A DNA stretch of 44,627 nucleotides, taken from assembly GCA_021844025.1 (NCBI GenBank), contig JAKBUF010000004.1:1-44627 (forward strand), read 5' to 3'. How positions within the stretch are numbered: the first letter of the stretch is position 1; every line of letters begins with the position of its first letter. Both the position numbers and the translations under genes were made by a program. The DNA is from a bacterium. Its GTDB lineage: Bacteria > Patescibacteriota > Minisyncoccia > UBA6257 > JAGOQP01. The notes beneath the pieces are model-generated. The model did no database searches. It was not told the origin of the DNA and saw nothing but the letters and a program-made list of their open reading frames with translations. This document shows positions 23,348 through 33,861 of this stretch, in pieces.

Positions 23348-23405
23348 AGTAGTAAAAACTTGCACGTATTCTGTGTTGTTTAATATAAAAGCAAGTTTTA
23401 CTACT
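23348..23405. repeat. Long inverted repeat between argS and rpoB
   Basis: AGTAGTAAAAACTTGC (23348-23363) and GCAAGTTTTACTACT (23391-23405), 15 pairs with one bulged A and a 27-nt loop, in the divergent promoter region. Confidence 0.55.
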
Positions 23406-23433
23406 GGACTTCGCTTGACGCTACTTATCCACA

Positions 23434-23470
23434 TGTCAATATTGACAATTCTTTTTAGTTAAACTACTAT
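23434..23470 (+). promoter_or_regulatory. rpoBC promoter with palindrome at -35
   Basis: TTGACA (23442-23447), 17-nt spacer, TACTAT (23465-23470). The -35 is half of the palindrome TGTCAATATTGACA (23434-23447), which could be an operator. It leaves a leader of about 150 nt before rpoB. Confidence 0.75.
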
Positions 23471-23575
23471 ACACCTAATGCAATTCTTTATAGGTTTTTG
23501 GAGCCTTTTTTGGGTTCCCACTATCCGACGCATGGAATTGCGCCTATTAATTAATTAATATGCACAATATGGACG

Positions 23576-23600
23576 CCCCTAAGACATGAGGGGAGTTCTT
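23576..23600 (+). promoter_or_regulatory. Possible attenuator in the rpoB leader
   Basis: CCCCT-aagacatg-AGGGG followed by AGTTCTTTTT, a short stem with T-run about 30 nt before rpoB. The stem is weak, so readthrough control is only a possibility. Confidence 0.35.
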
Positions 23601-23626
23601 TTTGTCGTTATACATACCCACGCTAT

Positions 23627-26600
23627 ATGCATACGTTACGTGTAAAATCGTTTTCTAAGCACGCGGGCGACCTTACTAAACTTCCTTATTTGGGAGAAAT
23701 CCAAAATCATTCTTGGAAATGGTTTGTGGAACACGGTATTAAAGAATTATTTGCCGAAGTTTCTCCTATTAAGGACTATACCGGAAAAGAGTACGAATTA
23801 TTCTTTGAAGGATATTCATTTGATGAACCAAAGTTTTCCGAAGAGGAATCATGGCAGCGAGGTTCAACTTTTGAAGCCGCTTTGCGGGCAAAGGTTCGGT
23901 TGGTACATATTCCTTCCAAACGAGAAGTAACACAAGATGTATATTTGGGTGATTATCCGGTCATGACTGATCGGGGCACGTTTGTGTTAAATGGCGTGGA
24001 GCGTGTGGTTGTTTCTCAGTTTATTCGCAGCGCGGGGGTAAACTTTACTGCGCGCGGAATTAAAGGAAGAAAATATTTTGGCGCAAAAATTATTCCCGAT
24101 CGAGGAAGCTGGATGGAATTTGAAACTGAAATTAGTGGATCTATTGAAGTAAAAATAGACAAACATCGTAAAGTGCCGGTTACCTCGTTGTTACGTGTGT
24201 TTGGGCTTGCTACCGATGAAGAAATAAAAAAGGCATTTGCGGGTGTTGATACCGGTGTGGTCAAATATATTGAGGCTACGCTCAAAAAAGATGTGGCGCA
24301 CGATGTGGATGCTTCTTATATTGAAATTTATAAACGATTACGACCGGGAGATTTAGCGAGCGTAGAAAATGCAAAAGGATTGATTGATAGCATGTTCCAG
24401 CGATTGGACCGCTTTAGCTTGTCTGAAGTAGGAAGATATAAATTTAATCAACGACTACAGATTTCAGAAAAGGTTTCTACACAATTGGTACGTTTGGAAG
24501 ATTTAATTTTAATTGTAAAAGAAATTATTCGTTTAAATAATGACCCTAAGTCAGTGCCCGACGATATTGATAGTTTGTCTAATCGTCGTGTTCGTAGTGT
24601 GGGAGAATTGTTACAGGGTCGTATGCGGGTAGGATTCGCGCGTATGCGTCGTATTATTCAAGATCGCATGTCTACCACTGAAGAGGCCATGCTTACCCCG
24701 ACGCAATTAATTAACCCTAAACCGCTTTCTTCGGTAGTTCGTGAATTTTTGGTGTCGTCACAGCTTTCACAGTTTATGGATCAAATTAATCCACTTGCCG
24801 AATTGGAACACAAACGCCGTCTCTCAGCACTAGGACCCGGAGGATTAACTCGTGAACGTGCTGGATTTGAAGTACGCGATGTACACGTTTCTCATTACGG
24901 ACGCGTGTGTCCTATTGAAACACCTGAAGGACAAAACATTGGATTGATTACCCACTTAGCAACTTTTGCTCGTGTGAATCGACTTGGATTTTTGGAAACT
25001 CCGTATGCTCGAGTAAAGAACGGAGTTATTACCGATGAAATTATATACATGGATGCGGGCGAGGAAATAAAATATAAAATTGCTGAAGGAGGAACCGAGT
25101 TTGATCCACAAAGTCATAAAATAAAACATGACACCGTAGAAGCTCGTATCAATGGAGAGCCGGGAATTTGTACTCGCCAAGAAGTTGATTTTATAGACGT
25201 GTCTCCGCGACAGGTAGTCAGCTCAGCAACTAATATTATTCCGTTTTTGGAACATGATGACGCAAACCGTGCACTTATGGGTTCAAACATGCAACGTCAG
25301 GCAGTACCGCCGGTACGTCCGCAAATGCCTTTGGTGGGAACCGGTTTTGAAGACGTGGTTGCTAAAGATTCAGGACGCGTTATTTTAGCTCCCGAAGATG
25401 GTGAAGTAACCAAAGCCGATGCGAAAGAAATTACGCTTAAAGGAAAAAGCGGTACGGTACATATATATGAACTTAAAAAATTCCGTCGCTCAAACCAGTA
25501 CACCACTATTAACCAAAGAACCATTGTTACTCCGGGGCAAAAGGTAAAGAAAGGAGATGTGCTTGCTGATGGGCCTTCTACTGACCATGGAACGCTCGCG
25601 TTAGGGCAAAACTTATTAGTAGCATTCATTCCATTTTTTGGAGGAAACTTTGAAGATGCAATTGTGCTTTCTGAACGGGTAGTACAAGAAGATCGTTTGA
25701 CTTCGGTATATATAGAAGATTTTTCATGCGACGTACGAGATACAAAATTGGGACCAGAGGTTACCACTGCCGATATTCCGAATGTGTCTGAAGACAAACT
25801 GCGTAATTTAGATGAAGAGGGAATTATTCGTATTGGCGCCGAAGTTCATGCCGGAGATATTCTCGTTGGTAAAATTTCTCCTAAAGGAGAAACCGAATTA
25901 ACCGCAGAAGAAAAATTGCTTCGTTCTATTTTTGGAGAAAAAGCACGCGATGTAAAAGATACTTCTTTATATGTACCCCATGGAAAATCAGGGCGTGTGG
26001 TGGGAATTAAAGTATTTTCACGTGAACGAGGAGATAAATTAGAACCGGGTATTATTAAACGTATTCAAGTAGAAATGGCTCAGTTACGTAAAGTACGCGC
26101 CGGTGACAAATTAGCGGGACGCCATGGAAACAAAGGAGTTATTTCTCGTATTCGTCCATTGGAAGATATGCCGTATCTTGCTGATGGAACTCCGGTTGAT
26201 ATTGTATTAAACCCGTTGGGAGTTGCCTCTCGTATGAACTTGGGACAGGTGCTCGAAACCCATTTGGGACTTGCGGCAAATAAATTAGGATACCGGGTAG
26301 TTACCCCTGTATTTGCGGGAGCAACGGAGGATGATATTTCACATGAATTAAAAGAAGCTGGGTATCCGCAAAATGGAAAAATGGTGGTATATGATGGTCA
26401 AACGGGTAAACGATTCGACCAAGAAGTTACCGTGGGATACATTTATATGCTGAAACTGAACCACTTAGTTGAAGATAAAATTCACATGCGTTCCATTGGG
26501 CCATATTCCTTAGTTACCCAACAGCCGTTGGGAGGAAAAGCACAATTTGGAGGACAACGGTTTGGAGAAATGGAGGTGTGGGCGTTAGAAGGATATGGAA

Positions 26601-26797
26601 GTGCGCATACACTACAAGAAATGCTTACTATTAAATCGGACGACGTGCTTGGACGCGCCGCCGCGTTTGAGTCTATTGTAAAGGGCGAGTCGATTAAAAC
26701 CTCAAATAATCCGTCTGCGTTTAGCGTGCTCACCAACGAAATCAACGCGCTCGGATTTAAAATTGAGCCTATTAAAAAAGAAGATGTTAACGAATAA
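23627..26797 (+). CDS. rpoB: DNA-directed RNA polymerase subunit beta
   Basis: 1056 residues, a compact RpoB lacking the large lineage-specific inserts of Proteobacteria. Recognisable blocks: [40 protein letters not shown] (rifampicin region), [41 protein letters not shown] and [20 protein letters not shown] near the C-terminus. It forms the catalytic core with RpoC. The start ATG 23627 has no ribosome site. Twelve bases separate it from rpoC. Confidence 0.98.
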   Translation: MHTLRVKSFSKHAGDLTKLPYLGEIQNHSWKWFVEHGIKELFAEVSPIKDYTGKEYELFFEGYSFDEPKFSEEESWQRGSTFEAALRAKVRLVHIPSKREVTQDVYLGDYPVMTDRGTFVLNGVERVVVSQFIRSAGVNFTARGIKGRKYFGAKIIPDRGSWMEFETEISGSIEVKIDKHRKVPVTSLLRVFGLATDEEIKKAFAGVDTGVVKYIEATLKKDVAHDVDASYIEIYKRLRPGDLASVENAKGLIDSMFQRLDRFSLSEVGRYKFNQRLQISEKVSTQLVRLEDLILIVKEIIRLNNDPKSVPDDIDSLSNRRVRSVGELLQGRMRVGFARMRRIIQDRMSTTEEAMLTPTQLINPKPLSSVVREFLVSSQLSQFMDQINPLAELEHKRRLSALGPGGLTRERAGFEVRDVHVSHYGRVCPIETPEGQNIGLITHLATFARVNRLGFLETPYARVKNGVITDEIIYMDAGEEIKYKIAEGGTEFDPQSHKIKHDTVEARINGEPGICTRQEVDFIDVSPRQVVSSATNIIPFLEHDDANRALMGSNMQRQAVPPVRPQMPLVGTGFEDVVAKDSGRVILAPEDGEVTKADAKEITLKGKSGTVHIYELKKFRRSNQYTTINQRTIVTPGQKVKKGDVLADGPSTDHGTLALGQNLLVAFIPFFGGNFEDAIVLSERVVQEDRLTSVYIEDFSCDVRDTKLGPEVTTADIPNVSEDKLRNLDEEGIIRIGAEVHAGDILVGKISPKGETELTAEEKLLRSIFGEKARDVKDTSLYVPHGKSGRVVGIKVFSRERGDKLEPGIIKRIQVEMAQLRKVRAGDKLAGRHGNKGVISRIRPLEDMPYLADGTPVDIVLNPLGVASRMNLGQVLETHLGLAANKLGYRVVTPVFAGATEDDISHELKEAGYPQNGKMVVYDGQTGKRFDQEVTVGYIYMLKLNHLVEDKIHMRSIGPYSLVTQQPLGGKAQFGGQRFGEMEVWALEGYGSAHTLQEMLTIKSDDVLGRAAAFESIVKGESIKTSNNPSAFSVLTNEINALGFKIEPIKKEDVNE

Positions 26798-26808
26798 CCA
26801 CCACCTCT

Positions 26809-29800
26809 ATGTCTATGTTTTTTGATTTTGATTATTTGCGTCTTAAAATTCCTTCACCTGAAGAAATTACTGCTTCTTCATTTGGTGAGGTGACCAAACC
26901 AGAAACTATTAATTATCGTACTCAACGTCCAGAAAAGGATGGATTGTTTTCTGAGCGTATATTCGGTCCTAGCAAAGACTATAAATGTTACTGCGGAAAG
27001 TTTAAGGGATTACGATATAAAGGAACCACGTGTGACAAATGCGGTGTGGAAGTCACTCGTGCTATCGTGCGTCGAGAACGTATGGGGCACATTAAATTAG
27101 TGTCTCCGGTTGCGCATATTTGGTTTTTAAAAACCGGAAATTCAAAAATTGGTATATTCTTTGACGCGCCTATCAGCAAGATTGAAAAGGTGGTGTATTA
27201 TGCAGCATACATGGTAACTTCGGTGCACGAGGAGCGGCGTCAGGAAGCATTAGAAGCATTAAAAACCGAATTTAAAAATAAGAAGAAAGAAGTTTCAGAA
27301 ACAGAATTAGAAACCGTGGAAGCTTCATTTATAAAATTACGAGACTTTCTTTCAAATTTGAAAGTGGGAAGCATTATTAATGAGTTAGAATATTTTGATT
27401 TTTCTCGCAAGTTTGGTGATGTGTTTGAAGCTGGCACCGGAGCGGAAGCTATTCGTAAAATTTTGGAAAAAGTAAATTTGAAAAGAGAAATTGCGGAGAC
27501 TGAAAAAGTTTTGGAGCGGGTAAGCAGACGCTCTGATAGTATTATAGAAAAGAAGTTATTACATAAATTACGCGTATTACATTCATTTTTGAAGAATGGT
27601 ATTCGTCCTGAATGGATGGTAATGACAGTGCTTCCGGTATTGCCGCCTGATTTGCGTCCTATGGTGGCGTTAGATGGAAATCGGTTTGCCAGCTCTGATT
27701 TAAACGACTTGTATCGCCGAGTTATTAACCGTAATAACCGATTAGAAAAATTAATTGAACTACGCGCACCTGAAATTATTGTGACCAACGAGAAACGTAT
27801 GTTACAAGAAGCAGTTGATGCGTTGATTGATAACACTATTCGTTTTGGACGTCAGCAGATGTCTTCACAGAATCGTCCCTTAAAATCATTAGCGGATATT
27901 CTAAAAGGAAAACAAGGACGTTTTCGTCAGAACTTGTTGGGAAAACGTGTTGACTATTCCGGACGTTCGGTAATTGTGGTTGGTCCTGAGTTAAAATTAA
28001 ACGAATGCGGACTCCCTAAAAAAATGGCGTTGGAATTGTTTAAGCCATTTATTATTAATCAGATTTTAGATCGGGGTATGGCACACAACATTAAAAATGC
28101 CAACCGATTAATTGAACAAGGAATCCCGGAAGTATGGGAAATTCTAGAAGAAGTAATTCAAAACAAAGCAGTACTACTAAACCGTGCGCCAACATTGCAC
28201 CGATTGGGTATTCAGGCATTTAAGCCTGTACTCATTGAAGATTTGGCAATTCGTATTCCGCCGATGGTATGTAGCGCGTTTAACGCGGACTTTGACGGAG
28301 ATCAAATGGCAGTACATGTGCCGCTTTCCCAGGAAGCGCAGGCTGAGGCGTGGGATCGCATGCTTTCTTCTAAAAATATTATTCGTCCGGCAAACGGAGA
28401 ACCAATCGCAACTCCCTCACTAGATATTGTGCTTGGGTGTTATTATTTGACTAAATTAGTGGGAGCAACTGAGCCAGCGGAACAATTGCATCGTATGAGT
28501 GATAGTGCCGAAGCTCTTATGGCGCTTGAATTTGGGGTGGTGCGTATTAATGAACCAATCTTAATTCCTTCATTGTGCGCAGAACCGACCTCAGTAGGAC
28601 GATTGATCTTTAATACCATTGTGCCACAAGAATTGGGATACATTAATGATCTCATGAACAAAAAGAACTTACAGAAGCTGGTGGCTCGATATGTAGATGT
28701 GTTAGGATTAGACACTGCATGGGAATTTTTGGACGCTATTAAGGTGTTAGGTTTTCGGTATGCGGCACTTTCTGGAATGACCTGGAGCACATTTGATTTG
28801 CGTGTGCCTACTCAAAAAGAAGATATTATTAAAAAAGCGCGGGAACAAGTACATGGTATTGAACAACAGTATGAAGAAGGATTCTTTGATGCTGACGAAA
28901 AGAAAGCGCGCGCTATTCAAGTGTGGAGTGCTGCTAAAGAAGAAGTAGCAAAGGTAGTTCCGGGAGCGCTTACTACTGAGGGAGAAAATCCTATCTTTAA
29001 CATTATTGATTCTGGATCTCGTGGATCATGGGCACAGGCAAACCAAATGATTGGAATGAAAGGGCTCCTTACCAATCCACAAGGAGAAACTATTGAATTG
29101 CCGGTTATTTCATCATATAAAGAAGGACTTTCGGTGCTTGAATTCTTTATTAATACGCACGGAGCTCGTAAGGGGTTAACCGACACCGCATTAAAAACTG
29201 CGGAAGCCGGATATTTAACTCGTAAAATGGTTGATGTGTGTCAGGATATCACTATCAACAAAGACGATTGTCATACGATAGATGGTATTACGATTGATCG
29301 CGCGGTGGGAGCCGAATATGGATTTTCGTTTGGGGTGCGACTCTTTGGTCGTCGGTTAGCAAAAGATGTAAAAGAAGGAAATAAAATTATTGCTCGCGCA
29401 GGACAAATTGTTGATCGGGCTCTGGGTGAGGTTATTCAAAAATCAGAAGTACAGCAGGTAGTAGTTCGTTCTCCGATCACGTGTCGTTCGTTGTATGGAG
29501 TTTGCTCGGCGTGCTACGGACTAGACCTAGGACGTTTGCACCCCATTGAAAAAGGGGAGGCAATTGGTATTATTGCCGCTCAATCAATTGGAGAACCGGG
29601 AACTCAGCTTACCTTGCGTACGTTCCACTCAGGAGGAGTCGCGGAAAAAGATATTACTTCAGGATTGCCGCGTATTCAAGAAATTCTTGAAGCACGTTCT
29701 CCCAAAGGACGTAGTGCGTTAGCAAAAGAAGGAGGAATAGTTGAAGAGATTGAAGACCGTCAAACTGCTCGGGTAATTAAAATTAAGAGCCGGATTCGTA

Positions 29801-30438
29801 GTGCTAAGGGCAAAAAAGCACACGATAAAGTAATTGAATACCAGGCGCCATGGAATGCTTCTATTTTTGTGGCGGTGGGAGATTCGGTTGAGAAAGGGGT
29901 TCAATTGCATGAAGGAAGTATTGATCTTAAAGAACTATTTGTCTTAAAAGGAAAAGAAGCAGTTGAAAAATATGTTATTAATGAAGTGCAAAAGATTTAT
30001 GTTTCAAACGGAAGCATTATCAGCGACAAACATATTGAAATTATTGTAAAGCAAATGTTTTCTCGTGTTATAATTAAAGACTCAGGAGATAGTTTGCTCG
30101 TAAGGGGGCAGGTAATTGAAAAATCGCGATTTCTAGAAATTAATCGCCGTTTACGTGCACGTGGAAAAGTTCCTGCGAAAGCTCGTCAATTATTATTGGG
30201 TATTACTCGTGCTGCACTTACTACCGAAAGTTTCCTCTCAGCCGCTTCATTCCAAGAAACTGCTCGTGTGTTAGTGAATGCCGCCGCGGAATGTAAGGTA
30301 GACAAACTCCATGGACTTAAAGAAAATGTTATTATTGGGCGCTTTATTCCCGCGGGAACTGGTTTGGCTTCCCGTGAAAAAAGTGGCATTACTCCCGAAT
30401 CATCCAAGGCCGATTCTAATCAGGCAGATGAAGAGTAA
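26809..30438 (+). CDS. rpoC: DNA-directed RNA polymerase subunit beta'
   Basis: 1209 residues. N-terminal zinc finger [10 protein letters not shown]...CDKCGVEV (about 58-78), the active-site motif NADFDGDQ at 492-499 with three Asp holding catalytic Mg, bridge and trigger-loop region ([16 protein letters not shown]), and a second Cys cluster ([13 protein letters not shown]). Compact size fits CPR. Codons follow the AT-rich core style (GGA, TTA, GTA), in contrast with the 7.2-20.5 kb island. Confidence 0.98.
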   Translation: MSMFFDFDYLRLKIPSPEEITASSFGEVTKPETINYRTQRPEKDGLFSERIFGPSKDYKCYCGKFKGLRYKGTTCDKCGVEVTRAIVRRERMGHIKLVSPVAHIWFLKTGNSKIGIFFDAPISKIEKVVYYAAYMVTSVHEERRQEALEALKTEFKNKKKEVSETELETVEASFIKLRDFLSNLKVGSIINELEYFDFSRKFGDVFEAGTGAEAIRKILEKVNLKREIAETEKVLERVSRRSDSIIEKKLLHKLRVLHSFLKNGIRPEWMVMTVLPVLPPDLRPMVALDGNRFASSDLNDLYRRVINRNNRLEKLIELRAPEIIVTNEKRMLQEAVDALIDNTIRFGRQQMSSQNRPLKSLADILKGKQGRFRQNLLGKRVDYSGRSVIVVGPELKLNECGLPKKMALELFKPFIINQILDRGMAHNIKNANRLIEQGIPEVWEILEEVIQNKAVLLNRAPTLHRLGIQAFKPVLIEDLAIRIPPMVCSAFNADFDGDQMAVHVPLSQEAQAEAWDRMLSSKNIIRPANGEPIATPSLDIVLGCYYLTKLVGATEPAEQLHRMSDSAEALMALEFGVVRINEPILIPSLCAEPTSVGRLIFNTIVPQELGYINDLMNKKNLQKLVARYVDVLGLDTAWEFLDAIKVLGFRYAALSGMTWSTFDLRVPTQKEDIIKKAREQVHGIEQQYEEGFFDADEKKARAIQVWSAAKEEVAKVVPGALTTEGENPIFNIIDSGSRGSWAQANQMIGMKGLLTNPQGETIELPVISSYKEGLSVLEFFINTHGARKGLTDTALKTAEAGYLTRKMVDVCQDITINKDDCHTIDGITIDRAVGAEYGFSFGVRLFGRRLAKDVKEGNKIIARAGQIVDRALGEVIQKSEVQQVVVRSPITCRSLYGVCSACYGLDLGRLHPIEKGEAIGIIAAQSIGEPGTQLTLRTFHSGGVAEKDITSGLPRIQEILEARSPKGRSALAKEGGIVEEIEDRQTARVIKIKSRIRSAKGKKAHDKVIEYQAPWNASIFVAVGDSVEKGVQLHEGSIDLKELFVLKGKEAVEKYVINEVQKIYVSNGSIISDKHIEIIVKQMFSRVIIKDSGDSLLVRGQVIEKSRFLEINRRLRARGKVPAKARQLLLGITRAALTTESFLSAASFQETARVLVNAAAECKVDKLHGLKENVIIGRFIPAGTGLASREKSGITPESSKADSNQADEE

Positions 30439-30559
30439 CTTGAATTAAGGTCTATTTTGTGGTACCTTCCTAAAGCCTACGCCAGTTTAAAGTATCTACA
30501 TTATTACTAAATAGTGCGGGATGTATACGAGATTTGTATATAGCACCTGCGATTATGGT

Positions 30560-30979
30560 ATGGAACAATCAGAAAAAAAAGAATACGAATTATCATTTTT
30601 ACTGAGAAGTGAAGAGGGAATTAGCGCTTTGCAAAGCGTGCTATCTCACTTTGGTTATGAGGTAACCTCACAAAGCGAAATTAAGCGCATGGTGTTGGCG
30701 TACCCCATTAAAAAAGAAACGAGTGCGTTGTTTGGATACGTATATTTTATGGCAGCACCCGAGACCGTGCATAACTTTATGCGCGAGCTTCGTTTGGAGC
30801 CAATGGTTTTACGCGTGCTTCTTATTAATGAGCCGATCAAGCGAACACTTCAGTATGGAGTGGAGGGGGCTACTCCCCGCGACATGACCGGCAAAGAAGA
30901 ACAGCAATCAACCGAGAAACCGGCAGATGCAGTTACGAATGAAGATCTTGAAAAGAAATTAGAGGAGATATTAAACTAG
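30560..30979 (+). CDS. rpsF: 30S ribosomal protein S6
   Basis: 139 residues from ATG 30560; an upstream in-frame start at 30521 would add 13 unlikely residues. The S6 pattern is visible: YELSFLLRSEEG, AYPIKKETSALFGYVYFMAAPE and MRELRLEPMVLRVLLI. The C-terminus (about 105-139) is an acidic tail. Gene order rpsF-ssb-rpsR is the usual bacterial one. Confidence 0.92.
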   Translation: MEQSEKKEYELSFLLRSEEGISALQSVLSHFGYEVTSQSEIKRMVLAYPIKKETSALFGYVYFMAAPETVHNFMRELRLEPMVLRVLLINEPIKRTLQYGVEGATPRDMTGKEEQQSTEKPADAVTNEDLEKKLEEILN

Positions 30980-31069
30980 TTATCAAGTTTAAAGTTCAAA
31001 GTTATAAAGTATTTATTTTAACAACTTGATAACTTGAAAACTTGATAACTTTATAACTAATTTTTAACT
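30980..31069. repeat. Short AT-rich repeats (AACTTGATAACTT)
   Basis: Several copies of AACTTGATAACTT-like units in both orientations between rpsF and ssb, able to pair. Probably slippage-generated. Confidence 0.4.
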
Positions 31070-31561
31070 ATGAATCTAAACAAAGTGATCATTATTGGTA
31101 ATGTGGCCTCCGAAGTAACTCTCAAGGCAACTGCTAGCAATCAGCCGGTGTGCAATTTTTCAGTAGCAACCAACCGAGTGTGGACTGATAAAAGTGGCGC
31201 AAAACAGGAAGCTGCGGAATTTCATCGGGTAGTTGCATGGGGAAGACAAGCTGAAATCGCCAGCCAGTTTCTCTCGAAAGGGGGATTGGTTATGATTGAG
31301 GGGCGTTTACAAACACGCAGCTGGAAAGGCACCGATGGACAGAATCATTACACTACTGAAATTGTGTGTGAAAATATGCAATTAGGGCCTCGTTCGGGAG
31401 GAGCCGCAAAAGGAAGTTATGCTCCACGAGGAAATGCTTCTGCAAAACCAGCGCAGCCAACGGCGCATGACGCCTTAGATACCATGGGAGATTTAGAAGA
31501 ATCATTACCAGAGGTTTCGTTAGATGATGCGGAGATTAAAGCGGAAGACCTTCCGTTCTAG
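31070..31561 (+). CDS. ssb: Single-stranded DNA-binding protein
   Basis: 163 residues. OB fold: MNLNKVIIIGNVASEVTLKA, NFSVATNRVWTD, EFHRVVAWGRQAEIASQFLSKGGLVMIEGRL, and TEIVCENMQLG. The linker is Gly/Pro-rich and the acidic C-terminal tip ends EDLPF, the usual SSB partner-binding tail. It acts in replication and repair. Confidence 0.95.
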   Translation: MNLNKVIIIGNVASEVTLKATASNQPVCNFSVATNRVWTDKSGAKQEAAEFHRVVAWGRQAEIASQFLSKGGLVMIEGRLQTRSWKGTDGQNHYTTEIVCENMQLGPRSGGAAKGSYAPRGNASAKPAQPTAHDALDTMGDLEESLPEVSLDDAEIKAEDLPF

Positions 31562-31569
31562 GAATTCTC

Positions 31570-31604
31570 AATTTTCAGTTACCAATAATCAATGAATTTT
31601 CAAT
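31570..31604 (+). repeat. 35-bp dispersed repeat, copy 1
   Basis: Identical over 35 nt to 34656-34690 (contains CAGTTACCAATAATCAATG). Similarity continues more weakly for about 50 nt after each copy. Confidence 0.7.
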
Positions 31605-31742
31605 TGTAAAATTTTAGAATTGATATTTGAATGAAAATTGGAAATTGCTGTGCCCCGTAGAGAATTTATTCTTCTGCTGGGGATAAATGAAAATTAATTT
31701 ATTATTTCTACATTTTATAATTTTTAACTTGATAACTGACAT

Positions 31743-31976
31743 ATGGCTTTTACTAAAAATTCAAAAAATAGTTCGGTTAAACAGTGTTTTTTCTGTTCAC
31801 AGAACTTAAAAGAAATTGACTATAAAGACCCGTTGCTTTTAAAACGGTTTGTTTCGGGACAGGGAAAAATCGTTGATCCGCAACACACCGCAACTTGTTC
31901 TAAGCATCAGCGTCGCCTCGCTCAATCAATCAAACGAGCGCGATATATGGGGCTTCTGTCATTTGTAAAAAAATAA
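31743..31976 (+). CDS. rpsR: 30S ribosomal protein S18
   Basis: 77 residues: QCFFCSQNLKEIDYKDPLLLKRFVSGQGKI, then ATCSKHQRRLAQSIKRARYMGLLSF. It retains the zinc-ribbon set (CxxC plus Cys and His), the ancestral C+ form of S18. Short, no extension. Confidence 0.95.
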   Translation: MAFTKNSKNSSVKQCFFCSQNLKEIDYKDPLLLKRFVSGQGKIVDPQHTATCSKHQRRLAQSIKRARYMGLLSFVKK

Positions 31977-32039
31977 CCCAGATAGTAGAACTTTTGCTTG
32001 CTTTGCAATGGAACTTTGTATCAAAAGTTCACTACTGGG
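31977..32039. repeat. Long imperfect stem-loop after rpsR
   Basis: CCCAGATAGTAGAACTTTTG pairs with CAAAAGTTCACTACTGGG with small bulges around a 25-nt loop. It begins at the base after the rpsR stop codon. Confidence 0.6.
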
Positions 32040-32067
32040 CAGGATATAATGCAAAAGAGTGAATAAC

Positions 32068-32091
32068 AAACCGCCCGAAAGGGCGGTTTTG
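32068..32091. terminator. Rho-independent terminator (bidirectional)
   Basis: AAACCGCCC-gaaa-GGGCGGTTTT, nine pairs and a GAAA tetraloop, between convergent genes. Confidence 0.88.
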
Positions 32092-32093
32092 CA

Positions 32094-32666
32094 TTACAAT
32101 TTTTCTATAATCTCCAAAACTTCTGGAAGCTCTCGTACATTATCTTCTCCTCCTATGTGTCCATAGTTGTGCAACATGAGAGTTTCTGCTCCTAATTTGT
32201 TTTTGAATGTTAATTCATTTTCTATTGGAACGTACGGGTCATTATCCGATCCCATATAGTAGAATTCTTGCGCGTGTGTTTTCGCCTTTTCAAAATCAAT
32301 TGGTTTGTTAAGCCATTCATGAGCTACCTCTTTATCTTCTTCTGTTTCAAACGATTCGTCTGCGTTGAGCGTAAACCACCCCGCCACACAAATAACCGCT
32401 CGAATTTTCGTGTTGGTGGGAAGCGTTTCTAAATATCGTAAAATAGTTTGGCACCCCACGCTGTGTCCTACTAAAATAGTATTAGGATCCGGTTTGATTT
32501 TGTGCTGTAGAACCGACACCCATTCGCGTATGGAAGGGGCATCTGGATTGGGCATTTCTAATATATCTGCCGTGTATCCCTTTTTTTCTAACTTTTGTTT
32601 TAGCCACGGAAACCAGCTGCCTTCGGGTGAATCACCCCATCCGTGAATAATATAGATATGGTTCAT
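32094..32666 (-). CDS. Alpha/beta hydrolase, RBBP9/YdeN-like
   Basis: 190 residues. IYIIHGWGDSPEGSWFPWL (oxyanion region), the nucleophile elbow GHSVG, an Asp in SDNDPYVP and His in NYGHIGG complete a Ser-Asp-His triad. The size and HGW.. start match the RBBP9/YdeN serine hydrolases; substrates are unknown. It lies convergent to rpsR and next to tRNA-Leu on the same strand. Confidence 0.88.
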   Translation of the reverse strand: MNHIYIIHGWGDSPEGSWFPWLKQKLEKKGYTADILEMPNPDAPSIREWVSVLQHKIKPDPNTILVGHSVGCQTILRYLETLPTNTKIRAVICVAGWFTLNADESFETEEDKEVAHEWLNKPIDFEKAKTHAQEFYYMGSDNDPYVPIENELTFKNKLGAETLMLHNYGHIGGEDNVRELPEVLEIIEKL

Positions 32667-32675
32667 AAAGCAATG

Positions 32676-32757
32676 TGCTCAGGGAGGGACTTGAACCCTC
32701 ATGGGAGACCCCACACGATTTTGAGTCGTGCGCGTATACCAATTCCGCCACCTGAGC
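32676..32757 (-). tRNA. tRNA-Leu (anticodon CAA)
   Basis: Minus strand: acceptor GCTCAGG/CCTGAGC, D arm GCGG..., anticodon stem CACGA/TCGTG with loop CTCAAAA (anticodon CAA, reads UUG), a long variable arm (class II), T arm GAGGG-TTCAAGT-CCCTC, discriminator A. CCA is not encoded. Confidence 0.93.
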
Positions 32758-32923
32758 TTTTATCTCGTTGATGTTATCAATTTTTTAAGGTAAAATCAAT
32801 GCGAAGCAATTATCAATTATCAATTGCCAATTAATTATTTAATTAAGTAATGAATCAATTTGGAAATTGTAATATTAAAAATTTACTGAAAATTGCAAAA
32901 TTGTAAATTGAAAATTCTTAAAC

Positions 32924-33859
32924 ATGGCTCGTGTTATTGCAATTACCAATCAGAAACATAATATTTATACACCTCATAATAAAGGAGTTACGAAATTTAA
33001 ATCCCATCCATGTTTATGTGGTTGTGGCGAGATGGTCGTGGTCCATAAATATCCGAAAAAAGATGGTCGTGGATATGGTTATTTAGTAAATAGTTTTATT
33101 AGAGGACATGGAAAACGTGGAGTAGATGGGTATGATAAAGAAATTCATAGTCCTCGTCTTTGCGCGTGTGGCTGTGGAAATATTACAAATAAAAATGGTG
33201 GGAGATTTTATAGATTTTTAAAGGGGCATGAAAATGTAGGAAGAGTTCCTTGGAACAAGGGCAGACACTTGAGTGAGAGTTCTCGTGCTAAAATGAGCTT
33301 AGCTAAGAGGGGGATAGAACCCAAAAATAAGGTTAAGGTTGATTTGAGTGTATTATATAATTTATATGTTGATAAAAAACTAAATATATCTGAGGTTAGT
33401 AGATTAATAAATGTATCCGAGGATGTGATAAAAAATAGACTGAGAAAATTTGGTTGGTCTAGAACCACAAAAGAATCTTGTTCTCTACCTCGTTTTAAAA
33501 ATAAAATGAGACACATACGAGTGAAAGTTTTATCTTCAAATCCTGTTGTAGAATCACCAAATAAGCTCGAAAAATTGGTGTACGACGAATTATCAAATAG
33601 AAAGATTTATTACGAAAAGCAGGTTCCACTCTTTGATAAATTTGTTGTTGATGTTTTGTTCCCACGAAAAAAGGTCGTGTTAGAAATTTTTGGAAAATAT
33701 TGGCATAATAATCCTAAAATAAAGAAAAAAGATTTTTCAAAGAAAAAATATCTTGAGAAGTGCGGATACAGGGTTGAAGAACTGTGGGACTATCAAATTA
33801 AAAGTCTTGGTGTAGTTTCAGCCATTGGAAATGTTCTTAATAAATATAATCTAGTTTAA
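32924..33859 (+). CDS. Homing-endonuclease-like protein fused to the original parA start
   Basis: 311 residues. Residues 1-11 are MARVIAITNQK, the N-terminus of ParA (usual continuation GGVGKTT). Then come two Cys clusters, CLCGCGE (30-36) and CACGCGN (80-86), each followed by an RGH/KGH element; a NUMOD3-like motif WNKGRHLSESSRAKMSLAKR (110-129); an HTH (about 148-180); and a Vsr/DUF559-like PD-(D/E)XK nuclease (about 213-295) with Glu216, Asp243, Glu254 and His261 in LEKLV, VVDVLF and LEIFGKYWH. NUMOD3 and HTH modules target DNA in homing enzymes. The stop is 2 bp before the parA start. Reading: a mobile nuclease gene landed after parA codon 11, captured its start, and brought a replacement start for parA. 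Confidence 0.85.
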   Translation: MARVIAITNQKHNIYTPHNKGVTKFKSHPCLCGCGEMVVVHKYPKKDGRGYGYLVNSFIRGHGKRGVDGYDKEIHSPRLCACGCGNITNKNGGRFYRFLKGHENVGRVPWNKGRHLSESSRAKMSLAKRGIEPKNKVKVDLSVLYNLYVDKKLNISEVSRLINVSEDVIKNRLRKFGWSRTTKESCSLPRFKNKMRHIRVKVLSSNPVVESPNKLEKLVYDELSNRKIYYEKQVPLFDKFVVDVLFPRKKVVLEIFGKYWHNNPKIKKKDFSKKKYLEKCGYRVEELWDYQIKSLGVVSAIGNVLNKYNLV

Positions 33860-33861
33860 CT

